DNA from: Corythucha ciliata
Lineage: Eukaryota; Arthropoda; Insecta; Hemiptera; Tingidae
Assembly (NCBI GenBank): GCA_038030265.1
Contig: CM075942.1
Location: 63,430,926-63,494,925 of the forward strand
Length of the DNA stretch: 64,000 nt
Direction of reading: 5' to 3'
This document shows, in pieces, positions 10,885-21,844 of the stretch. The notes under the pieces were generated by a model, which was given only the letters and a program-made list of their open reading frames with translations, was not told the origin of the DNA and ran no database searches. Position numbers and translations under genes: made by a program. Each line of letters begins with the position of its first letter. Position 1 is the first letter of the stretch.

Positions 10885-12266
10885 AAAGAACTAGTACTTT
10901 TTGGTTACCCGAGATAATTGTCAGCAAATAATCAGCCAAACTATGTCAGAAGTAACTGTAAGTGGTTTGAGCGTCCTACATTTTTTTTACATATCGTTTC
11001 CGCAAGCTTTTATCGATTCCGCAAATGACTCTACGGGAAAAAGTACTAGTAATTTTCGGTTATCCGAGATTACTGTCAGAAAATATTCTTCCATACTGTT
11101 TCAGAAGTAACTGTGAGTGGTTTGAGCGTCCTCCAACATTTTTACATAACGTTTCCGCAAGCTTTTATCGTTTCCGCAAATGACTCTTCGAGAAGAAGTA
11201 CTAGTACTTTTCGGTTACCTGAGATAACTATCGGCAAATATTCTTCCAAATTATGTCACAAGTAATTGTGAGGGGTTAGAGCGTCCTCCAACTTTTTTAC
11301 AAAACGTTTCCGCAAGCTTTTATCGTTTCCGCAAATGACTCTTCGGGAAGAAGTACTAGTACTTTTTGGTTATCCGAGATTACTGTCAGCAAATATTCTT
11401 TCAAACTGTATCAGAAGTAACTGTGAGTGGTTTGAGCGTTCTCCAACTTTTTTACATAACGTTTCCGCAAGCTTTTATCGTTTCCGCAAATGACTCTTCG
11501 AGAAGAAGTACTAGTACTTTTCGGTTACCTGAGATAACTATCAGCAAATATTCTTCCAAACTGTGTCACAAGTAACTGTGAGGGGTTAGAGCGTCCTCCA
11601 ACTTTTTTACATAACGTTTCCGCAAGCTTTTATCGTTTCCGCAAATGACTCTTCGGGGACAAGTACTAGTACTTTTCGGTTACCTGAGATAACTGTCAGC
11701 AAATATTCTTCCAAACTATGTCACAAGTAACTGTGAGTGGTTTGAACGTCCTCCAACGTTTTTACATAACGTTTCCGCAAGCTTTTATCGTTTCCGCAAA
11801 TGACTCTTCGGGAAGAAGTACTAGTACTTTTTGGTTATCCGAGATTACTGTCAGCAAATATTCTCCAAACTATGTCAGAAGTAACTGTGAGTGGTTTGAG
11901 CGTCCTCAAGATTTTTTACATAACGTTTCCGCAAGCTTTTATCGTTTCCGCAAATGACTCTTCGGGGAGAAGTACTAGTACTTTTCGGTTATCCGAGATT
12001 ACTGTCAGCAAATATTCTTCAAACTTTGTCAGAAGTAACTGTGAGTGGTTTGAGCGTCCTCAAAATTTTGTGCATATCGTTTCCGCAAGCTTTTATCGTT
12101 TCCGCAAATGACTCTCAGAGGAGAAGTACTAGTATTTTTTGGTAACTCGGAGTAACTGTGGACAAATATTCTTGAGATCAGTGCAAGTAGGATCTGTGAG
12201 ATTTTTCAGCGTCCTCGGATAATTTTTCATGTCGTTTCCGCAAGCATTACTGATTTTCCGCAAATT
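10885..12266 (+). repeat. Right TIR: nine ~155-bp subterminal repeats
   Basis: Units carry AAGTACTAGTACTT or close variants at about 10888, 11041, 11196, 11351, 11506, 11661, 11816, 11970 and 12123, a spacing of 152-156 bp. Each unit also has AACTGTGAGTGGTTTGAGCG and CGTTTCCGCAAGCTTTTATC, the latter ending in a second CGTTTCCGC copy. Units near the middle are almost identical and the two outermost diverge. Short open frames through the units are artefacts of the repeat length. Confidence 0.93.
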
Positions 12267-12288
12267 GGGACGTCCCGGAGTGGGTGGG

Positions 12289-12826
12289 CTCTGGGCTCTT
12301 GTTAGTGGATTTATTTGCATTTGATATTCGATAAAATGTATATATCCCAAGTATTTCAAAACGTATATTAGGAGACATTCGTTGTACAGCAAAATTTTTA
12401 TAACAGTGATGAAATGCACTAAAATAGGAAAGCGTACCATTCAACAGACCGTAAAGATTGCTTAATAGGCTTCACACGGTTAAACACTCACCAATGCCGT
12501 TTCCACCCGTGACTGTACAAATTTTATTTTATTTTTTATTTTTTTGCTTCGCGGCGAAATGGCGCAGCAACATTTTATTCCAGTTTCCCTCTTTAAAATA
12601 TTCAAACTCCTTTGAATACTTTTCTTTGATGTCTCAGAGGGAATGAGCGAGTGGTTGAACAAAGAATGAAAAAGTACAGAGTTATCAAACAGACATAGTT
12701 TTCTCAGTTAAAAGGAGCTTAAGGGTGGTTATAATATAAAAGACGTAACTTTGTTGGTCCCTGGTCTACGTTGGCTTCTTAGAGCCTGTGAGGTTTTCTC
12801 CTCAGACTGTATAAATGAATCGTGAG
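12289..12826. other. Unassigned interval between two DNA transposons
   Basis: Ordinary-looking AT-rich sequence with no domain-bearing frame and no repeat. It contains the short T-rich stretch ATTTTATTTTATTTTTTATT near 12520. Confidence 0.4.
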
Positions 12827-13513
12827 TAGTGATGGGTCAAGGGAAAAAACCCATTGGGAATATTCCCGTTTTTTGGGAAAAAACCCGGTTTTTTCCCAAG
12901 AAAGTATTTTCCCACCCGAATTGGGTTTTTATTAGTTCAATTTGAATAGAACTTATCACTGCAGAAATTAGAGAATTCAGCCTCGAAGCGTGAGTTTTTT
13001 TCCTCGCGCAGCCTCTTGTAACCTCTCTCTCAACTCTGAGAAGTCTCTATCTGCTCCATAGAGATAATTCATCTCGCATTACGCCACATTGAGCTAGAGC
13101 TCGCTGAAAATTTACCTCGGTCGTCACTTTCCAAGAATGAACAGTCCCTGATTCTACGAAAACTGAAAGACAGAATGGACTCCAGAGTTAAAAGTAGTAT
13201 TCATTACGCTGCGACACTCCTGGGCCCATCATCATAGGGGACGCTGCTGAGCAAGTCGAGCAAATAGAAGGCATTAAAAATTCATAAGGTTGCCACACAG
13301 ATGAAGGTTAATGTCGACAAAGCGATGGTGGATTTGGCCAACTATCGTTCCAAGGATGGACTCTGGGGGAAGACATTTTTGTGGGAAAGTGCCTCGGCGG
13401 TCACGCCAAGTGTTTGGTGGCAAGGACTTTGTTCGACTTCAACTTTGTCTTCCGTTGCGGTTAGAATTCTATCAGCTGCGACAGAAAGATCCTTTAGCAC
13501 GTTTTCTTGAATG

Positions 13514-13565
<52 letters not shown>

Positions 13566-14092
13566 GTTTAACGACTGCGATCAAGCCGGAAAACTGACCT
13601 ATCTGTCCCACAATTGGAAAATTCAAAATCTTCGAAGAAGCAAAAACAGAAAGCAGTGACTCCTCAAACCTTCTTGGACGCTGGGATACCGAAAACAGGT
13701 TCGGCAGGCAAATTCTCACTTCATTTTTCAAAGGTCCAACGAAACTGATGCAACGGCATCTGAATCATCATCATCGTCATCAAACGAGGAAACCTCTGGC
13801 GATGAATTCCAATAGAAAAATTAATGGATATTTGGTGGCAAGGCTCGGCTTCAGCTTTGTCTCCCGTAACGGTTAGAATTTTAACCATTTTTGTGCAAAC
13901 AGAGAGTTCGTATGATTCTATGGGTGCAATAAATACCTATAGTCGTTTGTTTATTATTCATTTGCTGAGTCTATTGCAACATTCAGTGAAAAACGGATAA
14001 AAACCCAGTATTTTCCCAAATTGGGGTTTTTCCCGGTTTTTTCCCTGGGAAAAAACCCGAAATTTTATTTTCCCGGTGTAAACCCATCACTA
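12827..14092 (+). mobile_element. hAT-superfamily element, internally deleted (1266 bp)
   Basis: Perfect 11-bp terminal inverted repeats TAGTGATGGGT / ACCCATCACTA are flanked by the exact 8-bp duplication ATCGTGAG at 12819-12826 and 14093-14100. TIR sequence, TSD length and the encoded dimerisation domain all match hAT elements. Both subterminal regions are full of GGGAAAAAACCC- and TTTTCCC-type motifs, which may be transposase binding sites. Most of the transposase is missing. A 40-base A-run at 13523-13562 and a second, partial copy of the domain at about 13835-13900 show internal rearrangement. Confidence 0.95.
13301..13510 (+). pseudogene. hAT transposase C-terminal dimerisation domain fragment
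   Basis: The translation contains LANYRSKDGLW, then TPSVWWQGLCSTSTLSSVAVRIL and SAATERSFSTFS. This fits the hAT C-terminal dimerisation domain pattern (P..WW........LS..A..IL...AT..ER.FS). The catalytic DDE part and the BED finger are absent. The frame ends just before a 40-base poly-A tract. At 13835-13900 a diverged second copy (GKARLQLCLP-like in register WWQGSASALS..TVRIL) follows, so the tail was duplicated before or after insertion. Confidence 0.85.
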
Positions 14093-14100
14093 ATCGTGAG

Positions 14101-14746
14101 TGAAAAACAACGTTGAAATAATTTTAACAATAAATAATAAGTAATCAATTTGTAAATTGCCAGCTACCTACATACACGATGAAAATCATAGAATCAGCAT
14201 AGCTGTAAAGTAAATTGTACTAAAAGCATTTTCTATAAAAACAAGAAATAAAATAAAGAATGAAAAAGTTGCCCATGGCTTAGTGGCTCAAGGCCAAAAA
14301 AACTCTATTTTCAAGATCTCATTAAAAATATCTTATTAGAATATAAGCATTTCTCTTGTCAGCCTTTAATTGTATCAGCTTAAGAAACTTGGTGAATAAG
14401 AAAATTCTATAAAAAGAAGAATAGGATGAGAAAGAGCCCCCACATCAGATTCGCATCAGTTCAAGGGCTAAGTATAACAATGATCAATCAAGCGTAACAA
14501 CCAGCCCGTTCTTCATTCTTCTTTATTTTCCCTCTTCCACCCCTCTCAACCTCCTCACGTTTTCTTCAACCCTTACGAAGAGTCCTTTCAGTCCAATTTA
14601 ACCCCTAAAAATCATTCCCCATAATAATAGCCTCCTATTTAAACCTACCTTTTAGAGGATTTCGTCCTAAAAACTTCTCTGCCACACTTGGATTGGGGGG
14701 CAACCGTTAATAGATGAAAAGAACGTTGTCTGATCTCAAACTAGTT
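14101..14746. other. Unassigned interval
   Basis: AT-rich DNA without recognisable coding or repeat content. The last 200 bp become pyrimidine-rich on the plus strand (CTCCTCACGTTTTCTTC). Confidence 0.4.
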
Positions 14747-15556
14747 AAGCTGGGCACACACATGCACTACTTGCCAAGTTACTAGCCGTTACTCGCCGAA
14801 CTCCTTTTTCATCCTTTGCCCGGTCCCTTTGTTTCGTCTCCGGGATTTCGGAATAGTTATAATCTGTTCGTCTCAATGGCTACTCGGAGGAAGTGCAAAA
14901 ATAAATTCTTACAGCCAGTGGGTTTGGGTGACTTTGTAGGCGATTGTGGGAACGAGTGTATGAGGTTTGCAAAACGTCTTTCACTGTTGGTGTTCATTAT
15001 TATTATTATTATTTTTTTTTTTTTTTTATTGTTTTTTTTTTAATTTCCCTCCTCCCACTAGAAATGCTTTTCGAATCTGCAAGTTACTATAAAAAAAAAC
15101 TTGTGGATAAAATAAGCTTTCTAATGATCCGTCAATCCAAGTGATCAAGCATCACTTGCTGAGCTGCAAACATTCGTGGACCGGCTGGGAACATGGTGCC
15201 ATCGTTGGAGAACCAAGCTAAACCCTAAAAAATCAGCCTTGTTGCAATTCACATATAAACGAAATACAATTTCCCCTTCTCTTCAACTGAATCACGAAGA
15301 TGTGCCACGCGAACAAGTTGTTAGATATCTCGGACTCCAACTTGACTCGAAATTAACGTGGGATGCACACATCACGGGCATACTCCAACGACTGAGACAC
15401 CGCTTCCGACAATGTACTTTCTTCTGCATGGCAAGTCCCCCCTGCCTTTAAGTTTAAAGCGATTAGTCTACTTGGCAATTCTGCGACCCGTATGGATGTA
15501 CGGCTGCCAAATTTGGGGCTCAGCTTGGCTTTTGCCAAAATGTGTGTGCCCAGCTT
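14747..15556. repeat. Segment bounded by a perfect 17-bp inverted repeat
   Basis: AAGCTGGGCACACACAT at 14747-14763 is exactly reverse-complemented at 15540-15556. No clear target duplication lies outside. The enclosed 810 bp hold a (TTA)n/T-rich stretch and a LINE reverse transcriptase fragment. It could be a small TIR element that captured LINE sequence, or a chance arrangement. Confidence 0.55.
15139..15536 (+). pseudogene. Jockey-like LINE reverse transcriptase fragment (thumb region)
   Basis: LINE reverse transcriptase primes on nicked target DNA. The fragment reads ASLAELQTFVDRLGTWC, then WRTKLNPKKSALLQFTYK, VVRYLGLQLDSKLTWDAHI and, after a frameshift at about 15415, LVYLAILRPVWMYGCQIWG. 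This order (WC..W..KLN..K, YLG..LD..L.W..H, R....YG...W) is the conserved post-catalytic region of Jockey-type RTs. The catalytic YxDD part is absent upstream, replaced by a T-rich tract. The fragment ends at the 17-bp inverted repeat. Confidence 0.85.
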
Positions 15557-15617
15557 TATGTTTGTTGGCTAATTACTAGCAAAGAGCGAGTGAAGACGCT
15601 CCTCAGGAGTTGCGAAC

Positions 15618-15650
<33 letters not shown>

Positions 15651-16551
15651 GCTACTATAATCCAAGAGACAATTTTAGACTTTCAAATAAATTCTCTATG
15701 CTATGAGATCTGGAGCACGTATAATGTAATCGCATGCATTTCCCTAAACAATTATTATTATTATTATTGATTAGTAATTGATTAGTAGCATAATAAACTT
15801 TGCAAGTGTGCTCCAGGCCCATAACAACTTGAAAGGGGTGACGATCATTTTTTGAGCTCTTGAAGATAATGACGAGGATCGGAAACTGCGGAAAATATTG
15901 CTGTAAATTAAAGAGAGACTTTATCTTTTATTTCGGTGGCAAAAACTGTGATTTAAAAGCATTTCCCTTTTTGTTAGTCCTTTGTCGTCTTTTGCTGCTT
16001 GACTTTCAGGTCACGCAGTGATCCAAGGTCATTCATTGCAGTGTTAAAGGGACTTCTTTTCTCCTTTTGCAAACAGAAGTTCTAATAGATTCTAAAAAGT
16101 AATTTACATGGAAATCAGAGGGCATTCTAGTAAACTCTTGCTACGAATTAGATAAATCTACTCGGCAAACGAATTCCTGAGTCGATTATTTCGCTTTCGC
16201 TTCGAGCTATATTAATTTACTTAACCGAAGCCAAGAATGTCTTTTAGGGAACGAAAATTTCAACTCTTGAAAGGTCGTTGCTGGAGGGGGTGGAATTTTC
16301 ATCTGATAGATTTCTGTCCACGAGGAATGCCAAAGTAAAGGATGGCGGCAGGTAATGGAAAGAGGGCAGGGAGAGCTTTTCCGTTCAAAAGAGACCTCGC
16401 AAGCGGGACGCCAGATACAAGAATAGCTCGAGATCGATAGGGGGTACCTCTCCAAGCTTACCTCTCGTTTCACGTTCCATTCGCTCGAGTTTACATCCTT
16501 TGAATGCCAAACAGGAAGACTTCAAAATCCATCCCATCAACGTTCTTCACC
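15557..16551. other. Unassigned interval with T-run and ATT microsatellite
   Basis: A T-run of about 29 bases near 15620 and a short (ATT)n near 15750 are the only features. No gene is supported. Confidence 0.4.
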
Positions 16552-16734
16552 ATGTTTCGCATCGCTTTGACCATAATACTTTTACTTGCTTTTAGTCGTC
16601 ACTTAACGCTGAGGAAGCTGTGCGGAAAGATCAGCGAAAAGTTCTACAACTATTTCGAGGAAAAAGAAAATGTTATGAAAGAGGGTATTTCACGAAGAAA
16701 TAACAAAGACTCCCCAGCGTTTCGTCAGCCTTAA
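16552..16734 (+). CDS. Possible small membrane-anchored or secreted peptide, 60 aa
   Basis: The ATG at 16552 sits in CACCATGT, a good eukaryotic initiation context. An earlier in-frame ATG at 16504 would add 16 residues. The peptide starts MFRIALTIILLLAFSRH, a hydrophobic stretch fitting a signal peptide or anchor. It continues with a charged segment, YFEEKENVMKEGISRRNNKD. No family is recognised and no splice or poly-A context supports it. It could easily be a chance frame, but it is one of the few frames here not inside a recognised element. Confidence 0.2.
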   Translation: MFRIALTIILLLAFSRHLTLRKLCGKISEKFYNYFEEKENVMKEGISRRNNKDSPAFRQP

Positions 16735-17530
16735 GTTATACAATCTTTTAAAATTAAATTAATTGCACGTCTTACCACCCTTCAGATCTCAAATTATACT
16801 CCTTGATTCATTTAAGATTTCTCAGACTAGCTTTGAGATGAATTAATTCGAAGTTAGGCCCTTTCTCGTTTTCGACTCCCAAAACTCTTATAAATATGAT
16901 AAGATAGACGCTATAATTGGAATGAACTGTTCAGCACGTTCGGTACAAAAGGCACTGTTCCACTTGAAAATTTTTCCCCGGTAACTGGCGATGGTAGCTG
17001 GAAAGAGCGCATTTAATTTGTACGCGACAACCATCCAAGGAATACAAAGAATAGAACTAAAGAAAATTAAAACGAAGTGTTTCAGTAAAATTTACCTCTC
17101 GAACATCACCCCTCCCCTATCACCCGTTTCACAGTTTTTGATAAATTCAGGTAGCGATTGAAGGCAATAAATGAAATAAATTTTTGCCCTAATTCTGAAG
17201 CGCTCAAATTTTTAATTTATTATTGTGTCTTAAGGTAAGGAAAAGAGAAGCGTGAGAGGTGTCGGACTCGCCAAGGCGTAGCCAGAGAAGGGCAGTGGTG
17301 GGCAGTTGCCCTCCTCCGAGACTCAAAAGCAAAGACTTAGTAGGGCAGCTGCCCACCTCTAGATATACCGTCGGATGTATATAAATCCTTCATGGTCGCC
17401 ACATTTTGTTACGTTCACGCAAACGAAAAAAATAATGTCTCGAATTTCGCACACTAAAATAAAGCAATTTCCAGGATTTTTGAGACCTAAAAATACATAT
17501 TTGCAAATCTGATTCAACTAAAAGAAAGTA
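16735..17530. other. Unassigned interval
   Basis: AT-rich, with a patch at 17265-17360 (GCGTAGCCAGAGAAGGGCAG, GGTGGGCAGTTGCCC) that resembles transposon-end sequence but has no partner. No gene is supported. Confidence 0.4.
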
Positions 17531-17539
17531 TTAGAGAAC

Positions 17540-19980
17540 TGGCGGCGCCTTATCACTGATGTCCTATCCAATGACCCATGGGGGCTTCCTTACCAAATCT
17601 GGAAGTGGGAGGCGAACACAGAAGTTATCGCTACATGCATTGAAGATGATGCCAACGTTGATGACACAGCCACAGCTAATTCCAACACTCGTTACCTCTT
17701 GCAGCAGCTATCCCCAACTGACGAAGCGTCCTTAGACTTACCGTGTGACGTTGAAGTACGCCAGTCAGTGTTTTCTCCACTTGACACACCCTTACACCCA
17801 AAATGGACGAATGAACAAGTGCAATGCAAGGAGCAGTTAGGTCCATGGCCCCAGACCCATCTGTCATTCACGGGGAGCATTTCCGTAACGCTACCCCCAG
17901 CAGACATTATGTTGATATGCTAACGAACATATTTAACAGGTGTTTACATCTAGGATACTTCCCTGTCGCTTGGAAAAGCTGCCGATTACGCCTCCTTCTA
18001 AAGGGTCCCCATCGGGACAGGTCACTGCCAGGCTTGTACCCGCCTATAAGCATAATGTCAACTGAGGCTAAAGTATTCGAGAAGCTTATCATAACTGCAT
18101 TTTAGCCATTCCTCGAAGCTAGGGCGCACCCATCACAGTATGGTGTCATGCCCGGGTGCTCGACAGAACATGCCCTAAGCCGGCTCAGGGAGGAACTAGC
18201 GATGCCTTCGTGAGATACTACTGTGGTTCTCTTTTTGGATATCTCAGGTGCGTTTAGCGAGCTATGGCAGGGCTAACTGCCCTGCTCGAAACGAGAATCC
18301 CATCCAACTTGTATCGCCTCCTTTGTAGCTAATTCACTGGCAAAACTGCATACTGCAATGGCGTAACCTACCCTATCACCCCAGAATGTCCTCGGAGCTC
18401 CCAAGGAGCGGTCCTCGCCTGCGCCCTTTGAGCTTTAACTTTCAGTGAACTACCTACAAACAATCACGTATGTTGATGACTTGGCCATCATCAGCCACCG
18501 ATAATGATCACCTCTGTTACCGTGTATTTGAAGCCTTGAAGTGCATCGACGTTTTGGTGTGATTCAACGCACCTGCGTCTCGCAATCTCCAAAACACAAA
18601 AATGTGTCGCTCGGAGCCGAATACACACCAACCACTTATTCCTTCGAGACGGGAGAACTCTCCCCCTGACCAAAAAGCCAGTTCACCTTGGAGTAATCCT
18701 AGGCCGCCGTTTCACACCGTTGCCACAACTCTAACTGCTACGGCAGTGAGCTCTACCGCTTCGTCGTTTCCTTCGAGAACTTTCCGGACTCGTGTATTAC
18801 CAGCAGGTACTGGTTCCACACATCCTTTATGGGTTTATTGCTTGGTGGCCCCCTGCTATTCAGCGTGCTAGAAACAAGATTCTCACGATTCAGCGTCTGA
18901 TACTACTGCAGGTGCTTGAAGCATACGCTACTACAGCGCACTCAACGTGCCCGGGCTGGGGCTGACGTCCCCCTAATAGTCCTTGTTTTCGATGTGAGCC
19001 TTGCAATCCAACTTAAACGTATGATTTCGGACCTTCCACGGCCAGACTGGATTATGGCAGTACCCGATGAGGAGGATTTTGCCTCGCACCGTCGGGGTGT
19101 AAGGCGTGCCTTGATTGCACAGTGGCAACAACGATGGGACCAAAACATCACTGGGCGTCATCTACACAGCATTATTCCCTCGATTCAGCAGCGCATGCGT
19201 ATGCCTCATCTACGCCTCCTATCCTACCCAGCGATCCAGCTCCTCACTAGACACGGTAGCTTTAACGTCAAACTCCACTTCTATTGGAGAAGAGAATCAC
19301 CGGATTGCCCATGTGGCCACTGGCCACCGAGAGGAGACCTCTGGAGCTGTCCAAGTCACACGGATCTCCGCGTCATCTGGAATCAACCTCGATTGCCACA
19401 CCATTTAATTACATCTCGAGCAGTTGTTCAGCGGTTGAACGGATTTGCTAGGGCATGGTACTATCGAAGAGGTCTCGGGGCAACCATGGCCCACACTAAT
19501 ATCCCGCTCTCATCAACTTCTTGATGCGGCCTTCCATGCCGAATTGGATTGATGTTGCGGGTAAACCACGAGCAACCTCTGATCCCTCTGACTCCACTGC
19601 CACTGATATCCTTCTGACCTCCCTGGCCACCCGTCCCGATCCCCTACACACCTGACTGCTCCAGTTCACTGTCAACTTCCCGGCTGGTCCTTCGTCAATA
19701 TCCAACCGGGTTGATGGCGCTGGTAAATCCCCGCATCCAAGCGGATGCACTCCGTACTTCATGGCACTTGCACCTGCAGGGCTCCCTACCGCCACTCGGT
19801 CTCAACGGGGACGTGCCCCCAGAACGAGTAGCCCGAAGGCTGTTTTTCCGCGTCGCGACGAAACGGAAGACGATTTCTCTCCTAAAACAGGCCGTTCACT
19901 GCTCGGAGGATTTGATTTGATTTTAATAGAGGAATGCTGATTTGGCCTACAGCCGTCTTCGACAACAACAACTACCAAAA
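17540..19980 (+). pseudogene. R1-like LINE ORF2 remnant with 3' UTR
   Basis: A non-LTR retrotransposon read in several frames along the plus strand. It opens with a linker region at 17540-17900. RT motifs follow: NRCLHLGYFPVAWKSCRL, FLDISGAFSELWQG at about 18230, SSQGAVLACAL at about 18400, and the catalytic YVDDLAII at 18469-18490. The C-terminal part at 18916-19520 has RHGSFNVKLHFYWRRESPDC and a CPCG finger start, the usual R1-clade tail LTGHG.F..YL....L...P.C.CG. Multiple stops (for example 18103) and frameshifts make it dead. The last 450 bp are the likely 3' UTR. Confidence 0.85.
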
Positions 19981-19984
19981 AACT

Positions 19985-20410
19985 GAATTTTCACTACGAA
20001 ACTACAAATGCACTAAAAATTGTAGTTTCACCTCAAAACTCAAAATTTTGTTTAAAACGTAAAATCATATTTTTGGGGAAAACGTCAGTATTGAAGCGAA
20101 ATTGTCAGTTTTGGTGTAAAGTATCAGTTTTGGGCTAAAATAATCACTTTTGGTGGTCTTTCAAATATAGGTAAATAAAATAGGGTAAAATCGTCAGTTC
20201 ACGTAGGTACATAACAGGAGTTAACATCGTCCAATTTTCAAGACAGCCGCCAGTATTAGAGTAAAATATCTAATTTTGGGGGGTAAAATCGCTAGTTTTA
20301 TTGTGAAAATTTCAGTTTTGGAGTAACACTTTGGCTTTTGCGTGAAAACCTGCCTGTTTCAGAATAAAATATTCAGTTTCAGAGTAAAATCTTCAGATTT
20401 GCGTTGAGAA
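19985..20410 (+). repeat. Degenerate array, AAATCGTCAGTTTTGG dialect
   Basis: About 15 imperfect units of TCAGTTTTGGGGTAAAAT at roughly 22-30 bp spacing. In reverse complement the unit reads AAAACTGACGATTTTACCCC. This links it to the AAACTGACGATTCGCGCCC dialect at 22.9-24.8 kb. Confidence 0.75.
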
Positions 20411-20469
20411 ATGTCAGTTTTTATATTCTCTCAGGCAAGAAGTGGACAAGTCGGTCACCCTGTACTGGA

Positions 20470-21190
20470 GGGCACAGATTTTTCTCAATGTTAGCCGTGT
20501 TGTATAAACATCTTACTCAATTTTCCCTTATCATTAGCGCTGTTTCTTCACTTTATCCGCGGATAATCTTCATAGATTTTTGCCGTGAATCAGCTATTTT
20601 CCCCAATTTCATTCGTGAATTCAGTGTTTGTCTCAATTTTATCCGCGAATCGGTGTTTTCTAAATTTAGCTGCGAACGAGCGCTTTTCATACCTTTCAGT
20701 CGAGAATTGGGGGTTTTCTCGATTTTTGCTACGAATTAGCTATTTTTCCAGTTTCATAGTCATGAATTAGCACTTTATCAACCGCGAAATGGCACTTTGA
20801 AACCTTGAATTGGCGTTTTCCTAATTTTGGCCGTGATTGAGCACTTTTTCTTCATTTTAGCCGCCAATTCGTCTCATTTTTAGCCACGAAATTGCCCCCC
20901 AAAACCGTTAATTACTTATTTGTCAATTATTGCTTCAAATGAGTGCTATTTCTTAATTTTGTTTGCAAATTAGTGTTTTTTACTTCCATGTTCCCTACGG
21001 TTATTGGAAGTATGGTGTTCGTGAAAAAAAATCGAGTCCGAGCTGACTTCACATTCTCGATGTACAACCTTCTGAATTTCAATTCTAACTGCGAACAGGG
21101 GTTTTCTCAATTTTATCCGTGAATCGGCGTTTTTCTCAATTTTATCCGCGAATTAGCACTTTTTGACCATTTTAATTGATAGTGAGCGTC
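20470..21190 (+). repeat. Degenerate array, AATTTTAGCCGCGAATTAGCG dialect
   Basis: About 20 imperfect units with cores such as CAATTTTATCCGCGAATTAG and spacers of T-rich sequence, in the same orientation as 7.04-8.04 kb. A non-repeat insertion of about 110 bp interrupts it around 20985-21095. Confidence 0.85.
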
Positions 21191-21840
21191 TATAACTATT
21201 CGCTTTAGCACTTAAGATCTCCTTGTCCCTTCCTCGTTATGTTACTAACGACGAAAAACCTATATAAACATTTGGGTCCTTGAAATAAATCTCATTTTAT
21301 TCGGACGACGATGGTTGCCGATCGGTAGCAGAGTGGAAGTTGCAGAGTTTCTTAGATATTTATTTCCAAATTGTAAAAAAAAAATCTGAAGACCTCCCCG
21401 TAGAAGACGAGCGTTCGGAGAATGTTCGTTCAATGTTATTAATGTTATCTGCTAAATTCTAGCACAAAAATCTAACAAAAGCAAAACTGTTTTGTTGTGA
21501 TGTTACCAAATCGTTAGTATAACGCTATGTAAGAACATTTGATAGGAGTGACATCATTTTTACATCAATGTAACAGTCATGTTTGTTGTTGTGTTATAAC
21601 GTTCGCCAAACATTCCGTGAACGTTCGTCTGCCAACTAAAAAAGGCCCCGAAGCTTGCGATTCCGTGAAAATTGCTGTGCTGCGAAAGTGTAGGACCAGA
21701 CACTTCAAATTTCGTTGATATTTTGTTTCAAATGATGAAATTCAGCGGCTATTCGTATTGGCCACCGTCTAGGCTGCATGGTTATTTCGGGTTCCACGGC
21801 GACGTGGTAAAAAAAGCTCAGAAACTTTAATAATTTTACT
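21191..21840. other. Unassigned interval between repeat dialects
   Basis: Contains scattered GAACGTTCG/AACGTTCAC-like words (21410-21640) but no array, frame or element end that I can support. Confidence 0.4.
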
Positions 21841-21844
21841 GAAG

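Larger units (their letters stand above)
8774..12276 (-). mobile_element. TIR DNA transposon with subterminal tandem repeats and Ulp1/PHD gene
   Basis: A 3.5-kb element whose two ends are inverted. The left end at 8781 (AATTTGCGGAAAATCAGTAA) is matched in reverse complement by the right end finishing at 12266. The inversion continues inward through arrays of a ~155-bp unit, with 2-3 units on the left and nine on the right. GGAGTGGGTGGG occurs at 8762-8773 and 12277-12288 directly outside the ends and is a candidate target duplication; the true TSD could be the inner 8-9 bp. Only a decayed protease/PHD gene remains inside and no transposase is visible. Long TIRs, subterminal tandem repeats, an 8-9 bp TSD and a Ulp1 domain fit either a MULE or a Zisupton/KDZ-type element. 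The superfamily is inferred. Confidence 0.8.

Noticed and set aside
11366..12145. Overlapping frames with recurrent VSGLSVLQ and FPQAFIVSANDSS
   Set aside because: They repeat with the ~155-bp unit of the transposon arm, and the reverse array at 8902-9213 gives the same peptide. This is a tandem DNA repeat, not a repeat protein.
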